From NCBI GenBank assembly GCA_040383485.1, contig JBEIDK010000048.1, positions 1-20,309 of the forward strand: DNA of 20,309 nucleotides. The letters run 5' to 3'. Numbering within the stretch: the first letter of the stretch is position 1; every line of letters begins with the position of its first letter. Source of the DNA: JBEIDK01 sp040383485. Lineage in GTDB: Bacteria; Bacteroidota; Bacteroidia; UBA4408. The notes under the pieces are model-generated. The model was not told the origin of the DNA. It did not search any database and saw nothing but the letters and a program-made list of their open reading frames with translations. The position numbers and the translations under genes are program-made. Below, piece after piece: positions 13,637 through 20,309 of the stretch.

Positions 13637-13749
13637 CTCCACAAGAGCTAAAGTAATTTTTCTATATACATAATTATAAAATTAACCTTTAATGAACATC
13701 TCACAACAATGGTTCGATTTCTTCAGTGACCATACTTACTAAATTTTGA

Positions 13750-13757
13750 TACCTTTA
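13750..13757 (+). promoter_or_regulatory. candidate -7 box TACCTTTA for the MFS gene
   Basis: TACCTTTA matches TAnnTTTG at all but the last base and lies 55 bp upstream of the TTG start at 13812. No good -33 element is seen. The 16-bp palindrome lies between it and the start codon. Confidence 0.33.
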
Positions 13758-13784
13758 ATGTACAAAACAAAAATTGCTGCAACC

Positions 13785-13800
13785 AATGTTGCGCAACATT
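13785..13800. promoter_or_regulatory. perfect 16-bp palindrome, operator candidate
   Basis: AATGTTGCGCAACATT is its own reverse complement over all 16 bases with no central spacer. It ends 11 bp before the start codon of the MFS transporter, downstream of the candidate -7 box. A spacer-free palindrome fits a dimeric repressor site better than an RNA hairpin. No regulator gene is in the window, so its cognate protein is unknown. Confidence 0.4.
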
Positions 13801-13811
13801 CATAAAATAAA

Positions 13812-15014
13812 TTGGCAAGTATTTTTAAACTATACCGCAATGCGTTTACCAACATACAACGCAACACCTGGATACTTGCATTAGCAATGTTCATTAATCG
13901 TAGCGGCGCTATGGTATTGCTTTTCACGTCGCTTTACCTAACAAATAATTTGCATTTTACTATGGTTCAGGCAGCTATGGTGATGAGTTACTATGGCATT
14001 GGAAGTGTGCTCGGCAGTTATATGGGAGGCTGGTTGACGGATAGAATAAATTATTACAACATCATGTTGTTTTCACTCATCAGTTGTGGTATTATTTTAT
14101 TGTTGATGCTTGTTGCATCTTCACTGTTTTGGATTTCAATCATTATATTTTTGTATGCACTCACCTGCGATTTATTTCGTCCTGCAAACTCAGCTGCTAT
14201 TGCATCTTACAGTACAAGCGAAAATAGAACGCGTTCTGTTTCATTGGTTCGATTGGCAATTAATCTGGGCTTTTCGGTTGGACCCGCAATCGGCGGATTT
14301 GTTGCTCTAAAGCTTGGATATCATTGGCTATTCATTATTGATTCAATGTCTAGTTTTGCAGCCGCTCTGATGATTTATTTGTATTTACCCAAGCAAAAAA
14401 CAGAGGGTAACAGAAGACACAGCGAAGTATTAAATGATAACAAAACATCGGCATACAGAGATAAAGAATATTTGTTTTTTATTTTTTTGGTGGCGTTATA
14501 TGGCACATGTTTCTTTCAGTTTTTTGCAAGTGTTCCGCAGTATTTCAGTAAAGTTTGTAATTACGATGAAAGTAAAATTGGTTTGCTGATTGCCCTAAAT
14601 GGCTTGTTGGTTGTTATCATAGAAATGCCTTTGATTTCAATATTAGAAAAAAAGAAAGTCATTTTCCCTTACATCATTGCTGGTGTGTTTTGTATTCCTA
14701 TTTCGTTTCTGATACTTCGGTTTGGCAATGGAATGTTGCTTTGGGCTATTGTTTACACTATCATCATAAGTATGTCCGAAATTTTTGCAATGCCATTTAT
14801 GATGAACTATGCTTTATCGAAACCAAAGAAAGAAAGGCAAGGACAATATTCGGCATTGTATTCCATTTCTTATGGAATTGCAATTATTTTGGCACCGTCA
14901 ATTGGCTTAGGAATAGCTGCTAAATACAGCTTTACATCCATGTTTTATTTTATTATTTGTTTAAGCATTTTTACTGCGCTGGGCTTTGTTTATCTGAATA
15001 AAAAGAAAGGGTAA
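13812..15014 (+). CDS. MFS transporter, probable efflux pump
   Basis: This 400-residue inner-membrane protein has about 12 hydrophobic helices and a polar central loop (about 192-220). MFS motif A is recognisable between TM2 and TM3 (GGWLTDRINYYN, 72-83). TM5 carries GFSVGPAIGG (153-162), a good motif C, which is characteristic of proton-coupled antiporters that export drugs or metabolites. TM1 includes ALAMFINRSGAMVLLFTSLYL (23-43), typical of Bacteroidota members. The start is a TTG: an in-frame TAA lies at 13803-13805, no ATG occurs before residue 26, and starting there would cut into TM1. No Shine-Dalgarno sequence is seen. The gene is divergent from dnaG, stands alone, and has a perfect palindrome just upstream that suggests regulation by a repressor. 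The substrate is unknown. Chromosomal proximity to a TolC-family gene is not evidence of a shared pump. Confidence 0.88.
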   Translation: MASIFKLYRNAFTNIQRNTWILALAMFINRSGAMVLLFTSLYLTNNLHFTMVQAAMVMSYYGIGSVLGSYMGGWLTDRINYYNIMLFSLISCGIILLLMLVASSLFWISIIIFLYALTCDLFRPANSAAIASYSTSENRTRSVSLVRLAINLGFSVGPAIGGFVALKLGYHWLFIIDSMSSFAAALMIYLYLPKQKTEGNRRHSEVLNDNKTSAYRDKEYLFFIFLVALYGTCFFQFFASVPQYFSKVCNYDESKIGLLIALNGLLVVIIEMPLISILEKKKVIFPYIIAGVFCIPISFLILRFGNGMLLWAIVYTIIISMSEIFAMPFMMNYALSKPKKERQGQYSALYSISYGIAIILAPSIGLGIAAKYSFTSMFYFIICLSIFTALGFVYLNKKKG

Positions 15015-15079
15015 GTTTGTTTATATCTTCTCTTTATTTTTCATAATCGTTTGTTTGTATACACATTTAAAAGAAATAA

Positions 15080-15101
15080 CTATCCAAACAGATAGGTTTT
15101 T
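15080..15101 (+). terminator. weak terminator-like hairpin after the MFS gene
   Basis: CTATC (15080-15084) pairs with GATAG (15091-15095) around a 6-nt loop, followed by GTTTTTT. The 5-bp stem is short, so this is a weak candidate only. It is the best structure between the MFS and TolC-family genes. Confidence 0.3.
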
Positions 15102-15148
15102 TGGATTGATATCTATTGAACTAACTAACTATATTATTCAAATTGTTT

Positions 15149-15156
15149 TAGGTTTG
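15149..15156 (+). promoter_or_regulatory. candidate -7 box TAGGTTTG for the TolC-family gene
   Basis: An exact TAnnTTTG match ends 17 bp before the ATG at 15174, giving a very short leader. No TTTG is found at the -33 position, so the match may be fortuitous. Confidence 0.33.
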
Positions 15157-15173
15157 TAGTATTAAAAATAGTT

Positions 15174-16589
15174 ATGCTTAAATACTTTTTCATACTGGCT
15201 TTTTTTCTGGTTGTTTCTGCTACAACTCATAGCCAAAACTCTTGGTCGTTGCAGCAATGCATTGACTATGCTTTAAAAAATAATATCAACGTAAAACAAA
15301 GTAATTTGCAAGTAGAGCAAGCAAATGCAAATTTAGAACAAAGTAAGTTTGCAATTTTGCCTAGCTTAAATGCTAGTATCTCTAATTTCTATAACATAGG
15401 ACGAAGAATTGACCCTTTTACAAATAGGTTTGCCGATAAAAGAGTACGCAGTGACAATTATTCAATCAATGCTGGAGTAACCCTTTTTAATGGCTTACAA
15501 CAATGGAATAATATTAAACAAAGCCAAGAAAATGTTAATGCTTCAAAGCTTGATGTTGATGCAAATAACCAAACCATAATATTAAATATTGCCTCTGCTT
15601 ATTTAAATGTTTTATTCGCAACAGAGCAATTAAAAACAGCCGAAAATCAAATAGGAATAACAAGGCTGCAAGAAAATAGAACACAAAAACTGTATGATGC
15701 TGGCAGTGTTGCAAAAAATTCGTTGCTCGACATTCAGTCTCAAATAGCAAATGAAGAACTCCTAATTGTAAATGCACAAAATAGTTATGACATTGCATTG
15801 TTAAACCTAACGCTATTACTTGATTTACCTAGTGCCGAAGGGTTCAGCATTATAAAACCAGAACTTTCGGAGCCTAACATCAACGAAAATATTGCTAGTG
15901 CAGAATCAGCTTTATCTCAAGCTGTAAATTCGCAGGCAGCAATAAAGGCAGCGCAAAGCAGAATAAAAGCAGCTTACTTAAGCATTGAAATGGCAAAAGG
16001 CTCATTGTTGCCAAGCCTTACCTTAGGAGGTAGTTATGGAACTGGTTTTTCGGGCTTGTCTAGTATTGTTACCAATACAACTACTGTTCCAGTAAACATT
16101 GGCCAAACAGTTTCGGGCGAAGATGTTTTTTATAATCAGGTAATACCTATCGGCACAAAAACTACTCCTTATGGTACTCAATTAACATCGAACATAAATA
16201 AGAGTTTTGGATTTCAATTGAGTATTCCAATTTTTAATGGTTTTCAAGTAAAGTCTCAAATAGCAAGAGCAAAAATAAATTATGAAAATGCAAAGCTTAA
16301 TGAATCCATTGCCAAAAGAGATTTGAATAGGAATGTGAGACAAGCACGCGCAGATTGCATTGCTGCGATTAAGAAATATTCTGCAACAAAAAAATCGGTT
16401 GAAGCTTTCTCCCTTTCTTTTAAAAATTTTGAATCACGTTTTGAGTTAGGAGTAATTAATTCATTTGAATATAATGATGTAAAAAATAAACTCACCAAAG
16501 TAAAAATAGATTTGCTGCAAGCTAAATATGATTATTATTTCAAAATGAAAGTGTTAGAGTTCTATCAAGGAAAACCTATAACACTATAA
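15174..16589 (+). CDS. TolC-family outer membrane efflux protein
   Basis: This 471-residue protein has a signal peptide (about 1-20, ending THS-Q) and two outer-membrane efflux protein (OEP) repeats. The mature start WSLQQCIDYALKNNINVKQS is the standard TolC-family opening. Long helical stretches (about 40-60, 115-210, 250-280, 360-460) alternate with strand segments such as SINAGVTLFNGLQQWNNIKQS (96-116) and its counterpart FQLSIPIFNGFQVKSQIARAK (about 346-366), the paired barrel-to-helix junctions of the two halves. The family forms trimeric channel-tunnels that take substrates from inner-membrane pumps with a membrane-fusion protein. Neither a fusion protein nor an adjacent co-directional RND gene is present, so its partners are elsewhere. 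The terminator overlaps its stop codon. The family assignment is firm; the substrate is unknown. Confidence 0.95.
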   Translation: MLKYFFILAFFLVVSATTHSQNSWSLQQCIDYALKNNINVKQSNLQVEQANANLEQSKFAILPSLNASISNFYNIGRRIDPFTNRFADKRVRSDNYSINAGVTLFNGLQQWNNIKQSQENVNASKLDVDANNQTIILNIASAYLNVLFATEQLKTAENQIGITRLQENRTQKLYDAGSVAKNSLLDIQSQIANEELLIVNAQNSYDIALLNLTLLLDLPSAEGFSIIKPELSEPNINENIASAESALSQAVNSQAAIKAAQSRIKAAYLSIEMAKGSLLPSLTLGGSYGTGFSGLSSIVTNTTTVPVNIGQTVSGEDVFYNQVIPIGTKTTPYGTQLTSNINKSFGFQLSIPIFNGFQVKSQIARAKINYENAKLNESIAKRDLNRNVRQARADCIAAIKKYSATKKSVEAFSLSFKNFESRFELGVINSFEYNDVKNKLTKVKIDLLQAKYDYYFKMKVLEFYQGKPITL

Positions 16590-16603
16590 GGTTTCATTTT
16601 TTT
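16572..16603 (+). terminator. intrinsic terminator of the TolC-family gene
   Basis: AAACCTATA (16572-16580) pairs with TATAAGGTTT (16585-16594) with one bulged A and an ACAC loop. A seven-T run follows after CA (16597-16603). The hairpin includes the TAA stop codon, an economical arrangement. Confidence 0.65.
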
Positions 16604-16620
16604 ATAGGCAACGCTAAAAA

Positions 16621-16814
16621 TTTAACCGTAAATAGACAGTTGGTTTACAAACATCAACTGTAACCCTTATCAATATCTGATTTATTTTACTTTTGTCATC
16701 GTAATATTTTCTACTGCATAGCAGTTAGATTTTTTTGCACAAAACTCTTTAGTATAAAGGCTTTCAAGCCAACCCTAAGTCCAAAAAATGCTCAACTGTC
16801 TATTTACGGTTAAA
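16621..16814. mobile_element. 194-bp MITE-like element with perfect 22-bp terminal inverted repeats
   Basis: Positions 16621-16642 and 16793-16814 are exact reverse complements over 22 bp; the left arm contains TTAACCGTAAATAGACAGTT. They enclose about 150 bp with no ORF of useful size. TTAA occurs at both outer ends (16622-16625 and 16810-16813), compatible with a TTAA target duplication or simply part of the repeats. A second CAACTGT (16655-16661) repeats the inner tip of the right arm. Size, long perfect ends and lack of a transposase fit a non-autonomous miniature element between two convergent genes. The inverted repeat is certain; the transposon reading is inference, and the parent IS family was not identified. 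Confidence 0.6.
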
Positions 16815-16818
16815 AGCA

Positions 16819-16852
16819 AAAATGGCTGCAGCATTTCTGCTACAACCATTTT
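16819..16852 (-). terminator. terminator of the giant T9SS surface-protein gene
   Basis: AAAATGG (16819-16825) pairs with CCATTTT (16846-16852). The stem continues inward through TG/CA and AGCA/TGCT with two single mismatches to a TTTC loop. On the minus strand it is followed by TTTTTGCTTTT. It lies 21 nt after the stop codon at 16874 and abuts the right end of the MITE-like element. Confidence 0.62.
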
Positions 16853-16873
16853 ATTCATCAAACAAAAATAAAT

Positions 16874-19800
16874 TTAATCGATACTTAATTTTTGAACTAC
16901 CTGTTCGCCATTTTTATTGATAAAAACAAAGTATGTTCCTTTGGCTAAAGAACTTATATCAACTTTCTTTTTAAAGTTATTACTTAATTTCTCATTAGTA
17001 ACTTCCAATACTATTTTACCAGTAACATCTTTGATATAAATTTGTACATTTTCGCCATTATTATTTTCAATACTTATGGTAAAAATATCTTTTACGGGAT
17101 TAGGATAGATTGATATTTGATTCATTAATATATTCTTTAAAATTGAAGTAGAACTAGTATCTGCTGCTGGTCCAAAACTTCTTCCTGTTCCTAATACACC
17201 GCCAATATATCCGCGTGGTTTTTTAAACGCAACAGTAGTTAAGTTATTGGTGTTGCCAATTGAGAATCTTCCGAATGAATTGCCACCGTTGTTTGATTGG
17301 TAAACAATACCGCTATCGCCTACAGCAGTGACATTGCCTCCTTTACCACTTATGCCTTTAAAATTAGCCCCTGTTCCTGAAAGTGAGGTTGTAACATTCC
17401 AAACAGAATTGGTGTATTGTAGTTTGCAAATAGTACCATTTGTGGCAGTTACATAAGCTATTGGGTCATTACTTATGCTATCAATATCTGCGTAAAGCGA
17501 TGTGAAGTTAAACGTATTATTAAAAAGTGATGATGTAATGGCTGACCATGTTGTGCCATTGAAATAATAAATACTTCCTAAATTTCCTACTGCAATAGCG
17601 TTCGTGCCATAGCTTACAACGCTGTTAAAAGTAACATTGTTTGTTCCTGCAATTGTTGCAGGGGTCCATGTAGTGCCATTATATATACAAATTGTACCTC
17701 CAGTTCCTACTGCATATCCTAATTGAGAACTCATCATAGACACTGCATTAAATGTTGCTGTTGTGCCTGTAAAATATGGTATCCACGTAGTTCCCTGATT
17801 CGTAGAATAACATAATGTGCCATTATTTCCAGCAATGACCCAGTATCCAGGTATTAAAGATGCACTTGTAAGTTGTGTACCAACTGGTAAGCCTGTCACT
17901 GAATTTGTCCAATTATTTCCTCCATTAGTTGTTACAAAACAATTACCATTCGAAAGTGTAAAACATCCTGTATTGGTATTAGAGAATGCTGAGCCTGTTA
18001 CTGTGCCAGTATAACCTTGTGGTATAATATCAGTATTTTCTAAATAATATTCAGTATGAATATAGTTTGGTTTATAGGCAGTAATTGAGCAGCCATTGCT
18101 ATCAGTAACTGTTAGTTGAACATCAAAGAACACGGTACTGCCATAATTATGATTTGGTGTATTAGCTGTTGAAGTACCCCCATCGCCGAAAGTCCATGCG
18201 TATGATGCAACTGAGCCTGTTGTTGTTGGTACAAATTGTATGCTTGCATCTTGTGGTAGTAAGTAAATATTTTGATATGGATTAGCTGTAAAATCAGCTG
18301 TTGGACCTTGAATGACAAATGTATTACTATTCGTGCTTGTTGCTACCAAATTATTAGATACTATTCTTACTCTATATCCTGAACCATTCAAAGCGTTACT
18401 CGGAATTGTAACACTAATACTATCAACCAAAGCATTTGAAGTAATACCACCTATATAAGTTGGATTAGTGAAAGACCCGCTAGCATCACTCATTTGTACC
18501 GAGAAAAAGTTGCCAGAATTGTAAGTTCCTGTTGCTATATAATGAACAACAATAGTATCTCCCTTACAATATATAGTATTATTAATGCTACTAATAGAAA
18601 TTGTGTTGGTGTTAGCAACGGGAACACTAATTGTAAATGTACTATTACTTGCATCTGTTAATGCTGAATAGCAATTTGTTACCCTAACCCAACATTGAGT
18701 AGAAGCAATGTTTGGAATATTCCAATAAAAATAATTCACGGTAAGATTGCTTGCCAAAGTATTCCAAGAAGTTCCTCCATTATAACTTACCTCTAGGTTG
18801 GTACAGCCAACATTATTCGAATTCCAACTAATATAAGTATATGAACCAACTTGTAAGTTTTCGCCACCATTAGGGTAAGTTATTGTTAATGTTGGTGTAT
18901 TTGGAGTAATATTAAATTGACCACTTAAATCATTCAAACTTGTGTTTGATGCGTCTGTAACCCTAATCCATGCAGTTGAAGTTGTATCATTAGGAATATT
19001 CCAAGAGTAATAAGAATTAGAAGCAGAGTAACCTGATACGATGTTATTCCAAGTAACTCCATTGTCAGAAGAGTACTGAATGTTTACACTAGAAACGGCC
19101 ACGCTGTTCCAAGTGATGTAATAATTAGAACCAACGATCCAATTTTCACCGCCATTTGGTGAGGTAACAATGATACTTGGTGTTGGGTTTTGTATGGTGA
19201 AATTTGAATTACTTACATCGTTAATTACTGATGCACTTGCAAGGTCTTTCACTTTTATTTTGCATTGTGTTGAAGCTTGAGTTGTACTTGGCGTCCATAA
19301 ATAGTAGCCAAAGTTTGAAGTGTTCGAAACTATTGAACTATAGGTAGCTCCACCATCAGTTGACAAGTCTATTCCTATATTATTTACGCCTGAACTGTTC
19401 CATTGTATATAGTAATTATTACTACTATTTAAAATTTCTCCTCCGTTAGGTGTTGTAATTGTTAAGTACGGAGCAATTATGGTAAAAGTATTATTACTAA
19501 CATCGCTCAGCAAGGTATTGTTAGCGTCACTCACTTTTACCAAACAACTTGTTGATGGCGTATTAGGAACTGTCCATAAATAGTAAGAGTTGGCTGCATT
19601 GATACCTGTTGCTATATTATTCCAAGTTGAGCCTCCATTAATACTATAATCTAGGTTTACTGTTGTAATTGAAGTGCTATTCCATTGAATGTAATATTGT
19701 GAACCAACTGCAAAGTTTTCAAATCCATTAGGTGAAGTTACTTGCAATGCTGCTGGTGCAAAAGAAATATTGAATGTCGTATCGCTTACATCAGTTATTG

Positions 19801-20309
19801 CAGCATTATAATAATCTGTAATCCTTACCTTAGCAAGATTGGTAGATACGTTTGGTAAGGTCCACGAATAAGTACCATTTAATTGATTGTTATAAACTGT
19901 GGTAATATAATTCCAATTTAAGTTATTAGTTGTATATTCTAACGTAACATAATTACTAACTGCTGAATTGCTCCAAGTAATATTTTGTGTGCTCAGCCCA
20001 ACCCAATTTTGCCCACCATTAGGTGAAGTTACTTGTACAGCTGGAGCAAGTATTGTAAAATTATTTGCACTAGTACTTTGAGTTGATGATGCCGATGCAT
20101 CACTTACCCTTACTTTGCATTGAATGCTAACACTATTAGGAATAGTCCAATAATAATATCCGTAGTTAGTAGTTGATGAAACAATTGTATTGGGGTAAGT
20201 CAATCCACCGTCAGTAGAATATTCTAATTTTACATTGCTAATATTTTGACTATACCATGAAATGGTTTGAGTACTTCCAACTCCGAAAACTTCACCTCCA
20301 TTTGGAGCA
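16874..20309 (-). CDS. giant T9SS surface protein, partial (N-terminus beyond the window)
   Basis: The frame is open to the right edge, so 1144 C-terminal residues are visible and the start lies outside. A TTG at 20203 is not the start, because the frame continues upstream as part of another repeat. Domains in visible numbering: six tandem KRE9/KNH-like repeats of 94-97 residues (about 1-562), each opening (S/T/A)-x-P-N-G-(G/F)-E/Q, then I-x-W-N-S, a Y-x-x-(D/N)-x-G-x-x-W strand, Y-x-W-x-(I/V)-P and V-x-V-x-D, ending F-x-I. An Ig-like domain (about 570-668) and a PKD domain follow, the latter with YAWTFGDGGTS (703-713) and LTVTDSNGC (732-740). A BNR/Ycf48-like propeller (about 753-1045) repeats TTNGGNNW, STNQGTTW, GTGGTICIYNGTTW and QSNNGGNSF. 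The T9SS type A sorting domain (about 1064-1144) has ISIYPNPVKDIFTISI and GTYFVFINKNG. It is a secreted, surface-bound protein, possibly an adhesin. The function is unknown. Confidence 0.9.
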   Translation of the reverse strand, partial: APNGGEVFGVGSTQTISWYSQNISNVKLEYSTDGGLTYPNTIVSSTTNYGYYYWTIPNSVSIQCKVRVSDASASSTQSTSANNFTILAPAVQVTSPNGGQNWVGLSTQNITWSNSAVSNYVTLEYTTNNLNWNYITTVYNNQLNGTYSWTLPNVSTNLAKVRITDYYNAAITDVSDTTFNISFAPAALQVTSPNGFENFAVGSQYYIQWNSTSITTVNLDYSINGGSTWNNIATGINAANSYYLWTVPNTPSTSCLVKVSDANNTLLSDVSNNTFTIIAPYLTITTPNGGEILNSSNNYYIQWNSSGVNNIGIDLSTDGGATYSSIVSNTSNFGYYLWTPSTTQASTQCKIKVKDLASASVINDVSNSNFTIQNPTPSIIVTSPNGGENWIVGSNYYITWNSVAVSSVNIQYSSDNGVTWNNIVSGYSASNSYYSWNIPNDTTSTAWIRVTDASNTSLNDLSGQFNITPNTPTLTITYPNGGENLQVGSYTYISWNSNNVGCTNLEVSYNGGTSWNTLASNLTVNYFYWNIPNIASTQCWVRVTNCYSALTDASNSTFTISVPVANTNTISISSINNTIYCKGDTIVVHYIATGTYNSGNFFSVQMSDASGSFTNPTYIGGITSNALVDSISVTIPSNALNGSGYRVRIVSNNLVATSTNSNTFVIQGPTADFTANPYQNIYLLPQDASIQFVPTTTGSVASYAWTFGDGGTSTANTPNHNYGSTVFFDVQLTVTDSNGCSITAYKPNYIHTEYYLENTDIIPQGYTGTVTGSAFSNTNTGCFTLSNGNCFVTTNGGNNWTNSVTGLPVGTQLTSASLIPGYWVIAGNNGTLCYSTNQGTTWIPYFTGTTATFNAVSMMSSQLGYAVGTGGTICIYNGTTWTPATIAGTNNVTFNSVVSYGTNAIAVGNLGSIYYFNGTTWSAITSSLFNNTFNFTSLYADIDSISNDPIAYVTATNGTICKLQYTNSVWNVTTSLSGTGANFKGISGKGGNVTAVGDSGIVYQSNNGGNSFGRFSIGNTNNLTTVAFKKPRGYIGGVLGTGRSFGPAADTSSTSILKNILMNQISIYPNPVKDIFTISIENNNGENVQIYIKDVTGKIVLEVTNEKLSNNFKKKVDISSLAKGTYFVFINKNGEQVVQKLSID
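18625..20306 (-). repeat. array of six about 95-residue KRE9/KNH-like protein repeats
   Basis: The PNGG-type motif recurs with its proline codon ending at 20305, 20023, 19732, 19450, 19159 and 18874. The copy lengths are therefore 94, 97, 94, 97 and 95 residues. The copies have diverged in DNA and protein, so the array is old, not a recent slippage product. More copies may lie beyond the right edge. Confidence 0.85.

Larger units (their letters stand above)
13476..13811. other. divergent intergenic region between dnaG and the MFS gene
   Basis: This 336-bp non-coding region holds the dnaG leader with GGAG (about 13484-13487) and a dyad ATTGCC/GGCAAT (13572-13577 with 13591-13596). It also holds a GTCATGCTGAA-type hairpin (13616-13636), a near-consensus -7 box on the plus strand (13750-13757) and a perfect 16-bp palindrome (13785-13800). 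No further gene is supported. Confidence 0.6.

Noticed and set aside
13812..16589. MFS gene and TolC-family gene as one efflux operon
   Set aside because: A 159-bp gap with a weak hairpin and a separate candidate promoter lies between them, and no membrane-fusion protein is present.
16682..16774. 30-codon startless frame inside the MITE-like element, possibly a transposase remnant
   Set aside because: It is too short, has no start and no recognisable motif. It is mentioned only as a detail of the element.
20201..20203. TTG at 20203 as the start of the giant surface protein
   Set aside because: The frame stays open upstream and encodes the expected first half of another KRE9-like repeat, so the gene continues beyond the window.

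Overview
The window reads as an ordinary stretch of chromosome from an AT-rich member of the Bacteroidota. Three observations support this. Two large secreted proteins end in type IX secretion (T9SS) C-terminal sorting domains. Several genes have the Bacteroidota -7 promoter box TAnnTTTG close upstream. The primase, ETF, TolC, RND and DUF1684 proteins all have a Bacteroidota flavour. No rRNA, tRNA, CRISPR array, phage gene or transposase was found. The genus cannot be named from this sequence.

Left part (1-1619), accessory-looking and mostly non-coding. It holds a cluster of short palindromic repeats (GCATTGCAAATGC core, three copies) and a lipoprotein leader remnant whose start codon appears to have become AGG (362-526, minus). 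A small TM2-domain membrane protein follows (581-823, minus), with a textbook terminator and a sigma70-like promoter. Next are a 140-bp imperfect inverted repeat resembling an integron attC site (1010-1149) and an open C-terminal-like coding fragment ending 1 bp from it (1151-1291, minus). This is the part most likely to contain mobile or cassette DNA.

Middle (1561-13475), all on the minus strand. The etfB-etfA operon (electron transfer flavoprotein) has a terminator and a candidate promoter. A secreted DUF1684 protein, a T9SS-secreted seven-repeat SBBP beta-propeller protein and a 12-TM RND/MMPL exporter follow. A two-gene unit then encodes a predicted outer-membrane barrel protein and a dihaem cytochrome-c-peroxidase-like lipoprotein. 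DNA primase dnaG closes the block and starts with TTG.

Right part. An MFS efflux-type transporter is divergent from dnaG and also has a TTG start; a perfect 16-bp palindrome lies just upstream of it. A TolC-family outer-membrane efflux protein follows on the plus strand. A 194-bp MITE-like element with perfect 22-bp terminal inverted repeats lies next. Last comes the 3' 3.4 kb of a giant minus-strand T9SS surface protein: six about 95-residue KRE9/KNH-like repeats, an Ig-like domain, a PKD domain, a BNR/Ycf48-like propeller and a sorting domain. It runs off the right edge.

Functionally the core genes cover beta-oxidation electron transfer, replication priming and export. No multi-gene defence or biosynthetic system is visible. 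The most interesting items are the attC-like site with its flanking gene fragments, the MITE-like element and the palindrome at the MFS gene.
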